DNA from: Vibrio mediterranei
Lineage (GTDB): Bacteria; Pseudomonadota; Gammaproteobacteria; Enterobacterales; Vibrionaceae
Direction: 5' to 3'
Assembly (NCBI RefSeq): GCF_900088415.1
Contig: NZ_FLLQ01000001.1
Location: 1,178,001-1,242,000, forward strand
DNA: 64,000 nt
Part shown: positions 17,294 through 25,841 of the stretch, one piece after another
How the letters are laid out: each line of letters opens with the position of its first letter
Position numbering within the stretch: position 1 is the stretch's first letter
The notes under the pieces: generated by a model
The model's database searches: none
Told to the model about the DNA's origin: nothing
Seen by the model: the letters and a program-made list of their open reading frames with translations, nothing else
Made by a program: the position numbers and the translations under genes

Positions 17294-19016
17294 TGTGTCG
17301 TCTCGACAGAAGAAGATTCTTGACCTAAGCGTTTCTGTTGCCCGCGCAATCAGCGGGGATGCCACGCTAAACTACCGTGGTGAGCGATTGTATAAAGGCG
17401 ACCAACCTTGCTACTTTCTCTCAGCGCATGCTAACGATCTCACGTTTGTTTCTCGACATGAGTTAACGAAAAGTAAACTGGCGATGCAGGGAAAGATAGA
17501 CTCTTCAGCATTCCGACTATTGATTTCTGACGCAGAATTACATTATTCGCTGCGTCCAAGTCATGAAGTAGAACGGCTCCTATTCGACTTTTGCGAACAA
17601 GTACGTATCGAGTCGCAAATCCCGCATTACTTAGCTGGTATTCAGACCAGCACTCGATTTAATTTCAGTTATTGGAGTGAGCAGTATCATCAAAACGGCT
17701 TTACCGAGTCTCGTCTCGGGATGCTTCTTTTCACTCTTATGCAAGTCATTTACACACGTATGATTGGCATGCCGGTTTCAGAGCCTATCGCCGAAGCAAT
17801 AGAATCTACTCGCGCAGGGATCGTGCCGATAATCGGCACCTGTTTAGTTCAGCTTAAAAAACACCGTTGCGATCAACAACTATATGCTGCTTACGCTAAG
17901 GAGCTTGCCGCGCTAGCCAGTGAACTCATAAAGCAAGAGCAGGAACAATCCAACAACCAGCCCACACCAACAGTAGAGGAAGACATTAAAATCCTCGCGC
18001 AACTTGCCTTGATTGTAGACGGCGATATTGAAGATCATGACGTCGAAGCAGACATCACAGGCAACAGTAAAGCTTTTCAATTGGCTGGAGCAAATTACCA
18101 AGTGTTTAGTCGGGAGTTTGACAGAGAGGTTAGAGGGGACACTTTGGTTAGACGAGCATTACTACTGGATCTACGGCAAAAACTCACAGATGACATGATG
18201 GCTAGGCAAGTGAATACTCGCCGGTTGGCCGCTATCTTGTCTAGTATTGTACAAACTCCTCAGCACAATAAGCGCCAAGACCATCTCGAAGAGGGGGTCG
18301 TCAACGCCGACACTCTCACGAAGCTGGTTACGTCACCTCTTGAACGCAGCATCTTTTCACAGCCAGAACTAGGCATCTCCCACCAATGTGCAATTACCTT
18401 TCTAATGGACTGCTCTGGTTCTATGCAAAAGCACAGTCACAAAATGAGCTTGTTGATGGATACTTTACTTAAATCGGTAGGGTTAGCCGATATCCCTTTC
18501 GAAATTCTTGGTTTCACGACCGGTAACTGGAATGGTGGAAGAGTATATCGACAGTGGCTTCAGCAAGGCCAGCCAAAACACCCTGGCCGTCTGAACGAGC
18601 TTAGACATATCGTCTTCAAAGACTTTGAGACACATTGGCGACGCGCTCGACTCGGAATCGCCAGCTTACGAAAGGCTGATATTTTTAAAGAGGGCATCGA
18701 TGGAGAAGCCGTCCAGTTCGCCACCCAACGTTTAACATCGCAAGGGGCGCAACGAAAAATCCTCATCATCTTCTCAGATGGTTGCCCTATGGACACCGCC
18801 ACCAGCACCGCCAACGATCAGTTTTATCTCGACAACCACCTAAAGCAAACCATAGAGCGCGAATCCCACCGTAATAACATCGAGATCTACGGCGTCGGCA
18901 TGGGCATCGACCTGAGCCCCTACTATCGCAACAACATCACCCTAGATGTGCAAGAAAGTTGTTTGTTTAGTTTATGCCGAGAGGTGTTTGGGATGTTGAG
19001 AAAGTACGCAAGTTAG
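17286..19016 (+). CDS. cobT: CobT-like VWA-domain protein (partner of CobS-like ATPase)
   Basis: 576 residues from ATG 17286, which overlaps the cobS stop and implies coupled translation. N-terminal half is CobT-like (YRGERLYKG, LRPSHEVERLLFDFCEQVRI). A mid-region acidic stretch (VDGDIEDHDVEAD) is shorter than the acidic linker of true CobT. The C-terminal von Willebrand A domain has an intact MIDAS, FLMDCSGSM (Asp375, Ser377, Ser379), with IFSDGCPMD and EIYGVGMGIDLSPYY. Length is slightly below the usual 600 or more. AAA+/VWA pairs act as metal-insertion or remodelling chaperones. The client is unknown here; the position in the taurine island points to an enzyme of that pathway, by inference only. 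Convergent with tauE. Confidence 0.88.
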   Translation: MANVSSRQKKILDLSVSVARAISGDATLNYRGERLYKGDQPCYFLSAHANDLTFVSRHELTKSKLAMQGKIDSSAFRLLISDAELHYSLRPSHEVERLLFDFCEQVRIESQIPHYLAGIQTSTRFNFSYWSEQYHQNGFTESRLGMLLFTLMQVIYTRMIGMPVSEPIAEAIESTRAGIVPIIGTCLVQLKKHRCDQQLYAAYAKELAALASELIKQEQEQSNNQPTPTVEEDIKILAQLALIVDGDIEDHDVEADITGNSKAFQLAGANYQVFSREFDREVRGDTLVRRALLLDLRQKLTDDMMARQVNTRRLAAILSSIVQTPQHNKRQDHLEEGVVNADTLTKLVTSPLERSIFSQPELGISHQCAITFLMDCSGSMQKHSHKMSLLMDTLLKSVGLADIPFEILGFTTGNWNGGRVYRQWLQQGQPKHPGRLNELRHIVFKDFETHWRRARLGIASLRKADIFKEGIDGEAVQFATQRLTSQGAQRKILIIFSDGCPMDTATSTANDQFYLDNHLKQTIERESHRNNIEIYGVGMGIDLSPYYRNNITLDVQESCLFSLCREVFGMLRKYAS

Positions 19017-19082
19017 AGTAACAGTGTGGCGACTAAACATAGCTAAGTTGAGGGTTTGACCGTAACTAGATGGGGGGACCTT

Positions 19083-19841
19083 TCACACCAACACCGACGC
19101 AGATACCCCCATTAAATACCCTCCAATAACCATCAAGACACCGAACACCGTCTTTCTTAACTGATCGTTTGATAATGGAGGCGGATAACGCCTAGCGATT
19201 AGAGTGACCAAAGCCACCAGCGGAACGGCAATGACAGATAACCAAAGGATACTGACACTCAAGCTACCGTCGAAATACACGTAAGCGGTGCGCGAAGCCG
19301 AGGTACAAGCGAAGACCATCAACAGCGTGCTGCGCACTAATTCAATAGAAAAAGGCTGCCGATAAAGATGGTAAACAATCGGTGGGCCCGCCATACCAAA
19401 TAGACCGCCAGTAAGCCCCGAACCAAAGCCAGAAAATAGAAAAGACGCTGCAGCAGAACGCCGCATTAACGTTTTCGGTTTAAACATGAAATTGAGTCCA
19501 GCCGCTAAAATCATGACACCAAGAAGACCGCGTAACATATTGGTTGCCGATTCACTGAGTTGATCAAGCAAAAATACTCCAGCAACGACACCCGGTATAA
19601 TGCCAATTACCAGAACCAACATGGTTTTAAGATCACCAGATAATGGTTTACCTACCAACGCCACCAAACAATTGAACAAGGTAACAATACTCACCACCGC
19701 TGCAATCACAGGTAAAGCGACCAGATTTAGGCTCACCGTCAAACCAATGACAATGATGCCAAGGCCAAAGCCAGTTACTGTCTGAAAATAGGTGCCAATG
19801 ACTATGGTGGCAAGAATGGCGAGTAACGTCGGTAATTCCAT
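19083..19841 (-). CDS. tauE: TauE/SafE-family sulfite exporter
   Basis: 252 residues from ATG 19841 (AGGGAAACAA ahead; the longer frame runs back into pta). About eight hydrophobic segments with the TauE/SafE pattern: FQTVTGFGLGIIVIGL near the N-terminus, GVVAGVFLLDQ, and SGFGSGLTGGLFGMAGPPIVYHLY in the second half. The family exports sulfite or organosulfonates through the inner membrane. It starts 8 bp after the pta stop codon, so pta-tauE is an operon, which fits disposal of the sulfite released by Xsc. Together with yeiH this makes two unrelated candidate sulfite exporters in one island. Confidence 0.88.
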   Translation of the reverse strand: MELPTLLAILATIVIGTYFQTVTGFGLGIIVIGLTVSLNLVALPVIAAVVSIVTLFNCLVALVGKPLSGDLKTMLVLVIGIIPGVVAGVFLLDQLSESATNMLRGLLGVMILAAGLNFMFKPKTLMRRSAAASFLFSGFGSGLTGGLFGMAGPPIVYHLYRQPFSIELVRSTLLMVFACTSASRTAYVYFDGSLSVSILWLSVIAVPLVALVTLIARRYPPPLSNDQLRKTVFGVLMVIGGYLMGVSASVLV

Positions 19842-19849
19842 TTGTTTCC

Positions 19850-20899
19850 CTAGTTGGTTATCCCTTCTTTTATTGAAGCGGGTGGAGTGTGTTTGATGTT
19901 TCGATCTTGTTGGGCTTGCACTGCAGTAACCGCAATAACATGAAGAATATCCTCGGCGCTGCATCCCCTAGATAGGTCATTCGCAGGCTGATTTAACCCT
20001 TGCAACAACGGTCCTATAGCTACTGCACCACCTAATCGCTCCGCCAACTTGTAACCGATGTTTCCGGCTTCCAAATTGGGGAATATCAGTACATTTGATT
20101 TGCCCTTGACTTGTGAGTCAGGCAGCTTCTTTGCAGCAATTTCAGTAACAATTGCCGCATCCAACTGTACATCTTGGTCAACAGCGATGTCAGCGCAGCG
20201 CTGCTTTACAAGTTGTGCGGCATTGCGAACTTTGTCAACGGACTCATGTTTAGCGCTGCCGTTGGTGGAAAACGACAACATGGCAACTTTAGGTTCTTCC
20301 ATTAATAGCGATTTGGCGCTGGCTGAAGCTGAAATCGCAATAGACGCCAGCTCTGCTTCATTCGGATCAATGACTAATCCGCAATCACTAAAAATCAAAC
20401 CACCTTTGAGGTTATGAAAAGGCTCACATAACATCATTAAAAAGAAACTCGATACTAGCTCGCTATCGGGAGCAGGACCGATGATTTGAAGCGCTGCACG
20501 AACCACATCAGAAGTAGTGTACACAGCACCATTCACAGTACCGTCGCCTAGCCCTTCTCTGACCATTAGGTTGGCGAAAATAAGCGGGTTTTGCACTTGT
20601 TCGAGCGCGTCGTTGTAAGACATACCTTTTGCTTTACGCAGCAGATATAACCGCTCTGCTAACACTTCTTTAAGCGGTGAACTCTGTGGTGAAACAATAT
20701 GAATGCCAGCGAGACTCACATGATACCGCTCCGCAGCCTCTGCAATGGTTTGTTCGTCGCCAACTAAGGTAATGTATGCCAATTGCTTATCGACAGCCAT
20801 GCGAGCAGCGGTAAGCACACGAGGGTCTTCTGCTTCACTCAACACCACCCTCTTACGATCTAAGTGAGCTTTGTTGACAATCCTTTCTATCGCCTTCAT
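19850..20899 (-). CDS. pta: Phosphate acetyltransferase (short Pta)
   Basis: 349 residues from ATG 20899. PTA/PTB family enzyme that turns the acetyl phosphate made by Xsc into acetyl-CoA. Features: RKRVVLSEAEDPRVLTAARM, NPLIFANLMVREGLGDGTVNG, VYTTSDVVRAALQIIG, LIFSDCGLVIDPN, MLSFSTNGSAKHE, VLIFPNLEAGNIGYKLAERL, and GPLLQGLNQPANDLSRGC. It lacks the N-terminal DRTGG/AAA-like extension of the housekeeping enzyme of enteric bacteria, as expected for the dedicated copy in taurine operons. Divergent from the IclR regulator; cotranscribed with tauE. Confidence 0.93.
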   Translation of the reverse strand: MKAIERIVNKAHLDRKRVVLSEAEDPRVLTAARMAVDKQLAYITLVGDEQTIAEAAERYHVSLAGIHIVSPQSSPLKEVLAERLYLLRKAKGMSYNDALEQVQNPLIFANLMVREGLGDGTVNGAVYTTSDVVRAALQIIGPAPDSELVSSFFLMMLCEPFHNLKGGLIFSDCGLVIDPNEAELASIAISASASAKSLLMEEPKVAMLSFSTNGSAKHESVDKVRNAAQLVKQRCADIAVDQDVQLDAAIVTEIAAKKLPDSQVKGKSNVLIFPNLEAGNIGYKLAERLGGAVAIGPLLQGLNQPANDLSRGCSAEDILHVIAVTAVQAQQDRNIKHTPPASIKEGITN

Positions 20900-21055
20900 A
20901 TAACAAACTCCATTTATCGAGACGTATTGTTCCATTATTTTATTTCATGTTAATGACACTAATACAAAAGATCAAATTTTATTCAGAAAATGGATATATA
21001 CTAAATTGGAATGTACAATCTTAGACTTCGACGTATCGCAAGGATGAATGACTCT

Positions 21056-21844
21056 ATGCCAACAGAAACACCACAAGTTCAAGGAGATACTCCTACACTC
21101 AGACTTTTTGCACTATTAGAGGTGATAGCGCAAAAAGACGAGTTCATATCTCTTCAAGGATTAGTAGAAGAAACGGGATTACCAAAGCCAACCCTACATC
21201 GTATGCTGCAGCAGTTAGAGGCCGCAGGCATCATTCAAAAAGATGGGGATGAAAAGCACTATAGCTCCGGAATTCGTTTGAGAAAGCTAGCCGAGAATTT
21301 GTTGCTAAACAGCACCATGCACAGTGCCCGCCGCACGATTCTTGAGAACCTACGGGCCGAAGTGGGCGAAAGCTGTAACCTGACAGCGCTCTCCAGTGGC
21401 GAAATCATTTACCTCGATAGAGCAGAGACAGAAGCCCCGCTTCGCTTCCACTTACATCCAGGTTCGCGTGTTCCTGTTCACTGCTCTGCAACAGGCAAAC
21501 TGTTTCTCGCACATATGTCGAAGTCACAGCGTAGACGCCTGATTGAAAACGTTCCGCTTACTCAATATACCGTGAACACCATCACCGAATACTCAGAATT
21601 GGAAAAAGACATTGAGGAAGCAAAGATTCAAGGTTTCGCTATCGATGATGAGGAATTCTTACCTGGCTTGGTGTGTATTGCGGTTCTGGTACCCTCTCCA
21701 ACCGGGCAATCTAACCTCGGTTTAGCGATACAGGCTCCGGTTATTCGCGTTAAACCGGATGAAGCCATCAAGTTCTTGCCTGCACTACAAAAAGCAGCGA
21801 AGGCACTGGCAAAAATAGAAGCCGATAATTGGGGTAATGATTAA
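21056..21844 (+). CDS. IclR-family transcriptional regulator of the taurine island
   Basis: About 262 residues from ATG 21056, chosen because AAGGA lies 11 nt ahead; ATGs at 21044 and 21011 are also in frame, but the latter overlaps the possible operator half-site at 21004-21013. An N-terminal winged helix (TLRLFALLEVIAQKDEFISL, GLPKPTLHRMLQQLEAAGII) is followed by the IclR effector domain with HPGSRVPVHCSATGKLFLA and GFAIDDEEFLPGLVCIAVLV. It is divergent from pta-tauE. Such regulators sense a pathway intermediate; the TTGGAAT palindrome near xsc is a plausible target. Taurine loci elsewhere usually use GntR/MocR-type TauR, so this is a different solution. Confidence 0.88.
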   Translation: MPTETPQVQGDTPTLRLFALLEVIAQKDEFISLQGLVEETGLPKPTLHRMLQQLEAAGIIQKDGDEKHYSSGIRLRKLAENLLLNSTMHSARRTILENLRAEVGESCNLTALSSGEIIYLDRAETEAPLRFHLHPGSRVPVHCSATGKLFLAHMSKSQRRRLIENVPLTQYTVNTITEYSELEKDIEEAKIQGFAIDDEEFLPGLVCIAVLVPSPTGQSNLGLAIQAPVIRVKPDEAIKFLPALQKAAKALAKIEADNWGND

Positions 21845-21876
21845 CCCCAAATCTGATGAAAAGGCACCAAGAGCAC

Positions 21877-22533
21877 TTAGCCCGGTAGAACTACCAAACC
21901 CAGTGGCTCTAATAGCTGCTCTTGTTGCCAGTCGCAAATTTTGACTCCGGTGAGATCCACTCTTCTGGGGTCCAGCCCCTCAAGATCTACATGACACAAA
22001 TCCGCTCCTTGAAACCGAAACTGCGACCAAGCGTCCGCTGAGAATACCCCACGGCTGAGATCTGATTCTTTTAATGACGCTCCCATTAAGTTAGCCCCAA
22101 TCCAACGGTTCTCAAACAGCTCGCACTTTTCTAAAACCTGTCGCTCTAGGTTGGCATAAGACAAGTTACAACCCGTGATATACGCAGAACAAAAATACAT
22201 AGTGTGACTGACTTGATTGGCAAATCTTGCACGCTGGAAATTCGCCCCTTTCAAGTCACATTCACGTAGCTCTATGCCAAAACAATCAGCTCCTTCAAAA
22301 TTACACATGGCTAACTGGCAATTATTAAAACTGGCATCCTTCAAATTGGCATAGTCAAAATGACATCCTTCTAGGTCCGAGGTTTCGATGAATTTACAAC
22401 GCTCAAACCTTGCATCCGTGAGATCTGCCCGAGCAAAGTCACAGTGAAAAAACTGACAGTTTTCAAAAACGGCTCCAGAAAGATCTTGCCGAGAAAAGTC
22501 ATGGTGTTGGAATACTTTATCTTTCAGATTCAT
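21877..22533 (-). CDS. qnr: Qnr-family pentapeptide-repeat protein (gyrase protection)
   Basis: 218 residues from ATG 22533, exactly the size of Qnr proteins; start supported by GAGGAG. Made of pentapeptide repeats A(D/N)LxX in two blocks joined at about residues 47-52, with segments typical of Qnr: IETSDLEGCHFDYANLKDAS, CFGIELRECDLKGANF, MYFCSAYITGCNLSYANLER, KCELFENRWIGANLMGASLK and ESDLSRGVFSADAWSQF. The Qnr fold mimics B-DNA and protects gyrase and topoisomerase IV from quinolones. It resembles QnrS and QnrVC types from memory, but differs at many positions. Vibrionaceae are a recognised chromosomal reservoir of qnr. No integron or insertion sequence is next to it. A LexA-type box was not found upstream. 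Confidence 0.93.
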   Translation of the reverse strand: MNLKDKVFQHHDFSRQDLSGAVFENCQFFHCDFARADLTDARFERCKFIETSDLEGCHFDYANLKDASFNNCQLAMCNFEGADCFGIELRECDLKGANFQRARFANQVSHTMYFCSAYITGCNLSYANLERQVLEKCELFENRWIGANLMGASLKESDLSRGVFSADAWSQFRFQGADLCHVDLEGLDPRRVDLTGVKICDWQQEQLLEPLGLVVLPG

Positions 22534-22969
22534 AGTGTTGCTCCTCATTATGCTGCGAGACTAACACTCATAACGCACAGTTCCTAGAAAAATAAACCTT
22601 TAAAATACAGTACATTACCACCCCTATAAATCGCCAATTTAAGGCCCCTAGAAACGCTCCTAAGCTTATTAAAACTTTCTCATCGGATGCTCGTACTCGA
22701 AAAAAAGTTTAATGACTCTTATCAGCGATTAGGAGTTCTTTATGATCGTTCCGTACACATGAGTTCACGAAATACTTCAATTGCTTAAACTGAACGCTCG
22801 TTCCAAATCATTTTGAACGAACGCTCAAGATAAAATTAATAGCGGAGAAAATCATATATCATTGTTTTTAAAGTTTTTTAAACTGTTGTTTTCTCCCATC
22901 GGTGTCTGATTATGGACAGAGACGAGACAATGGCATGCTCACTTTACAACAACTGCGTGAGGTGGATAA
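22534..22969. other. Divergent intergenic region qnr / amidinotransferase
   Basis: 436 bp without a credible gene. AT-rich promoter region for both neighbours. It holds the paired operator-like repeats at 22791-22828 and the gaggtgg ribosome site of the amidinotransferase. No further structure was recognised. Confidence 0.6.
22791..22828. promoter_or_regulatory. Paired TetR/BetI-like operator candidates
   Basis: TGAACGCTCGTTCCA (22791-22805) and TTGAACGAACGCTCAA (22813-22828) are each imperfect palindromes of the TGAACG-CGTTCA type and are also inverted copies of one another. They lie about 140 bp upstream of the amidinotransferase. Such doublets are typical of TetR-family operators, but no tetR gene is nearby. 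Confidence 0.45.
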
Positions 22970-23980
22970 ATGCAAAAAATGTTAAGTAAAACCAGAAAAT
23001 CTGATATTTGGGTCGGGTCAGAATGGGGAACTCTGAAAGAGGTAATCATTGGACGCGCCGACCAACTCGCCTACCCGGTTATCGGCAAGACCTTAGCCAA
23101 CCGCATGGGCATCTTTAATAAAGAAGATCGAGACAAAATTATGGTTGATGGCGGTCAGTCCTTTGCTGACGCCGATCCGGTTCGCTTTAAGAAAATTAAA
23201 CAAGAAGTCGAAGATTGGGTCAAACTGCTTGAAACTAAAGGTATTAAAGTACACCGTCCAAGATTGTTAACCGAACAAGAACTACTCTACAAAGAATCCG
23301 GTGTAGGCTCGTTGTTTGTGAAAGACCCGCTCTCAGTAGTTGGTAACATTGTCATCGAAGGTGCTAATCGCTTCCCAATGCGCCATAAAGATGTGTTCAC
23401 ATATCGCCATATTCTTAATGAACGTGTCGCAGGTACCGATGCTAAATGGGTCAATATACCAATGCCGGAAACAGATATGGAGTGTTCGGAGGGCGGCCAA
23501 GGCCCATTTTTAACCGGTGGTGACATATTCGTTATGGGCAACAATAACGTGTTGCTGGGCTACAACGGTATTGACTCCAATATGAAAGGATTACAATGGG
23601 CGGCAGATCTCCTGCATTCACAAGGTTGGACCGTTCACTTTGTCGAATATAGCCCAGAGGTAATGCACCTTGACTGTTGCTTGTCCTTACCTCGAGAAGG
23701 CTTAGCATTAGTCTGTCTAGATGCCTTCCCTCACGGCTTGCCAGATCTGATTAAAGACTGGGATATTGTCAATTGCACATTGGAAGAAGCTCGAATAGAC
23801 GCCTGTAATGGTCTCCCATTAGGAAAAGGGGTTTATGCCATGTCGAGCGAGTTCAAGCATATTGGTGATCAGCTTGAAGCTAAAGGGATCGAAGTTCTCT
23901 ACACAGATATGACTGAAACCAATCACGCCACTGGTGGTGGAATGCGTTGCAGTCATGCCGCATTGGTACGTGAAGACTAA
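22970..23980 (+). CDS. Amidinotransferase of the glycine/inosamine amidinotransferase family
   Basis: 336 residues of the guanidino-group-modifying (GATM-like) superfamily, which moves an amidino group from arginine to an amine acceptor. Opening motif SEWGTLKEVIIGRAD. The catalytic triad is visible with the right spacing: Asp185 in TGGDIFVMG, His233 in MHLDCCLSL and Cys327 in GGGMRCSHAAL. Start at 22970 with AGGTGG ahead. The acceptor cannot be read from sequence; glycine, an inosamine or an aminoalkyl compound are possible. It is convergent with the phosphonate-type importer, and the two share a hairpin terminator. A guanidino product or substrate linked to that importer is only inferred. 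Confidence 0.88.
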   Translation: MQKMLSKTRKSDIWVGSEWGTLKEVIIGRADQLAYPVIGKTLANRMGIFNKEDRDKIMVDGGQSFADADPVRFKKIKQEVEDWVKLLETKGIKVHRPRLLTEQELLYKESGVGSLFVKDPLSVVGNIVIEGANRFPMRHKDVFTYRHILNERVAGTDAKWVNIPMPETDMECSEGGQGPFLTGGDIFVMGNNNVLLGYNGIDSNMKGLQWAADLLHSQGWTVHFVEYSPEVMHLDCCLSLPREGLALVCLDAFPHGLPDLIKDWDIVNCTLEEARIDACNGLPLGKGVYAMSSEFKHIGDQLEAKGIEVLYTDMTETNHATGGGMRCSHAALVRED

Positions 23981-24006
23981 CCCTTTAGCACACAAGAACA
24001 AGCACC

Positions 24007-24036
24007 CAGGGTTAGCCCGTTTTAAGGCTAACCCTG
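24007..24036. terminator. Bidirectional hairpin between amidinotransferase and phnE
   Basis: cagggttagcc (24007-24017) and ggctaaccctg (24026-24036) form a perfect 11-bp stem with an 8-nt loop (cgttttaa), between two convergent genes. No long T-run on either side. Confidence 0.75.
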
Positions 24037-24042
24037 CGTTGA

Positions 24043-24909
24043 CTAACGCTTTTCATACAACGGGACATTCTCTCCCACAATGTATTTCTGTCTCAGAATA
24101 CTCGATACCTTATCCAGACCCATGATGATGGCAACAAGAACCAGCGTAATAAACGTCACTACATCCCAATTCCACAAGCGCATGTTCTCCGCATAAACTA
24201 AGCCGATACCGCCAGCACCAACAAAACCTAATACCGCCGCAGAACGAGTATTTGATTCCAATTGATACAAGGTTAATGCAAGAAAAGTCGGAAAAGACTG
24301 AGTAAAGATGGCAAAACGATGTTTCTGTAGATTATTCGCGCCCAACGCGGTTAAGCCACGTGACGGTTTCTTATCTGCTGATTCGTGACTCTCTGCATAC
24401 AGTTTTCCGAATAGCCCTAGATCTTGAACGAATACCGCCATTACACCGGCAAGAGGCCCTAAGCCCACAGCACGCACAAAGATCATGCCCCAAATCGCCA
24501 TATCAATTCCGCGTAAAACATCGAACACACGGCGCATAAAGGTAGCAATAAAGCGAAATGGTCCCGTCATCACGTTACGAGCAGCCATAAATGACAAAGG
24601 CAACGCCACAAGAGACGCCGTTAACGTGCCGCCAAATACAATCGCCAGTGTTATCGCTATTTGCTTAAAGTAATAGGCAAACGGCCAATCCCAAAAGTCT
24701 CTCCATACAAACATATGCAGGAAATAGCTCATAATTTTGCTATTGCCCATTTCAAACTGCTTTGAAGACACGCCAAAAAACGTAAAGAACAAGAAGTAGT
24801 ACACCAAAACGCTGCTCGCGAGCATTGCAACAATGGTTAAATAACGTTTTTGTTGCGAGAAAATCGCTTTATTTTCTTGTTTGATTTGCTCTAACGTTAG
24901 TTCCGTCAT
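24043..24909 (-). CDS. phnE: Phosphonate-type ABC transporter permease (second PhnE)
   Basis: 288 residues, about six membrane segments, PhnE family: GGTLTASLVALPLSFMAARN, FDVLRGIDMAIWGMIFVRAV, GPLAGVMAVFVQDLGLFGKL and the ABC-coupling EAA loop followed by ESNTRSAAVLGFVGAGGIG. Its ATG overlaps the stop codon of the upstream permease by 4 bp, so the two make a heterodimeric channel. Part of phnCDEE. Convergent with the amidinotransferase. Confidence 0.92.
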   Translation of the reverse strand: MTELTLEQIKQENKAIFSQQKRYLTIVAMLASSVLVYYFLFFTFFGVSSKQFEMGNSKIMSYFLHMFVWRDFWDWPFAYYFKQIAITLAIVFGGTLTASLVALPLSFMAARNVMTGPFRFIATFMRRVFDVLRGIDMAIWGMIFVRAVGLGPLAGVMAVFVQDLGLFGKLYAESHESADKKPSRGLTALGANNLQKHRFAIFTQSFPTFLALTLYQLESNTRSAAVLGFVGAGGIGLVYAENMRLWNWDVVTFITLVLVAIIMGLDKVSSILRQKYIVGENVPLYEKR

Positions 24910-25781
24910 TTTACATCTCCACTGATGACTTTTTTGCGTAACACTCCAGACGTCATGTCTATGAGCGCGACGACAATGATGATCAACAACAGCGTGATGC
25001 TGACCTGATCATGTCTACCCAAGCTAATATTCGTCATCAACTCTTGACCAATACCACCCGCCCCAACTAAACCAAGAATGGTCGATGAGCGAAAATTGAT
25101 TTCAAATCTTAGAAATATATACGACAGTACTGTTGGCTTAATCTGCGGCCAAAAGGCAAAACGTAGTCGTTGGACTGGTGTTGAACCACACGCCGTTAGA
25201 CCTCGAACTGGCTTATCAGAAATGGTCTCGATGGATTCATAAAACAGCTTGGTCAAGCTACCTATCGTATGCAGCGTCAGTGCCACGAACCCAGGGAACG
25301 TTCCGACACCATAAGCCATCACAAACATCACCGCCCAAGCAAGCTCCGGCATGGTGCGCAAGAAGGCAACAAAAGAACGCACTGCCACTCTGACAGATGC
25401 AGGCGCATAACCATTACTGGCGGCTAAAAATGCCAAGATAATCGCAATAACTGATGAGACTAGAGTCGCGGCGATCGCAACGTTAATGGTTTCCCACAAT
25501 AGAGGGATTTGAATCGGTAGTCGGTAGCCCCAATAGATGAGTGAACCCGGAACCGCGCGACCAGTCTCATCGCGACTGGCGAATAAGACATCCCATGACA
25601 ACTGCGGAAGTGTGTCGTAGATATAATCAAAAAGTGCAGGCGCGTTATGTAGAATGGTTGAAAGGCTAAACTCTGCATAATGCCCAGAAAGCAAGTAAAG
25701 CAGCATAAACATGGAAGACCACATAAGTGCATCCATCTTCTGCTTACGACGAGCCTGTTGGTAATATTGTTCAAACTGCAT
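24906..25781 (-). CDS. phnE: Phosphonate-type ABC transporter permease (first PhnE)
   Basis: 291 residues, about six membrane segments. PhnE motifs: TINVAIAATLVSSVIAIILA, SFVAFLRTMPELAWAVMFVM, GTFPGFVALTLHTIGSLTKL, KPVRGLTACGSTPVQRLRF and FRSSTILGLVGAGGIGQ. With the following permease and the PhnC ATPase it forms the inner-membrane importer fed by PhnD. A perfect hairpin (25803-25825) separates it from phnD, which may lower permease mRNA relative to the binding protein. Only a weak ribosome site is visible before ATG 25781. Confidence 0.92.
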   Translation of the reverse strand: MQFEQYYQQARRKQKMDALMWSSMFMLLYLLSGHYAEFSLSTILHNAPALFDYIYDTLPQLSWDVLFASRDETGRAVPGSLIYWGYRLPIQIPLLWETINVAIAATLVSSVIAIILAFLAASNGYAPASVRVAVRSFVAFLRTMPELAWAVMFVMAYGVGTFPGFVALTLHTIGSLTKLFYESIETISDKPVRGLTACGSTPVQRLRFAFWPQIKPTVLSYIFLRFEINFRSSTILGLVGAGGIGQELMTNISLGRHDQVSITLLLIIIVVALIDMTSGVLRKKVISGDVK

Positions 25782-25802
25782 GAAATTGACCGTAGAAGTA
25801 AT

Positions 25803-25825
25803 AAGCTGGCAGCGCCTGCCAGCTT
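25803..25825 (-). terminator. Stem-loop between phnD and phnE
   Basis: aagctggcag (25803-25812) and ctgccagctt (25816-25825), perfect 10-bp arms with a 3-nt loop. No U-run on the minus strand, so it more likely protects the phnD transcript end or attenuates than fully terminates. Confidence 0.65.
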
Positions 25826-25841
25826 TTAATTGGAGGGGGGA

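Noticed and set aside
22560..22640. LexA box upstream of qnr
   Set aside because: A ctgta-like stretch exists, but no CTGT-N8-ACAG arrangement is present.
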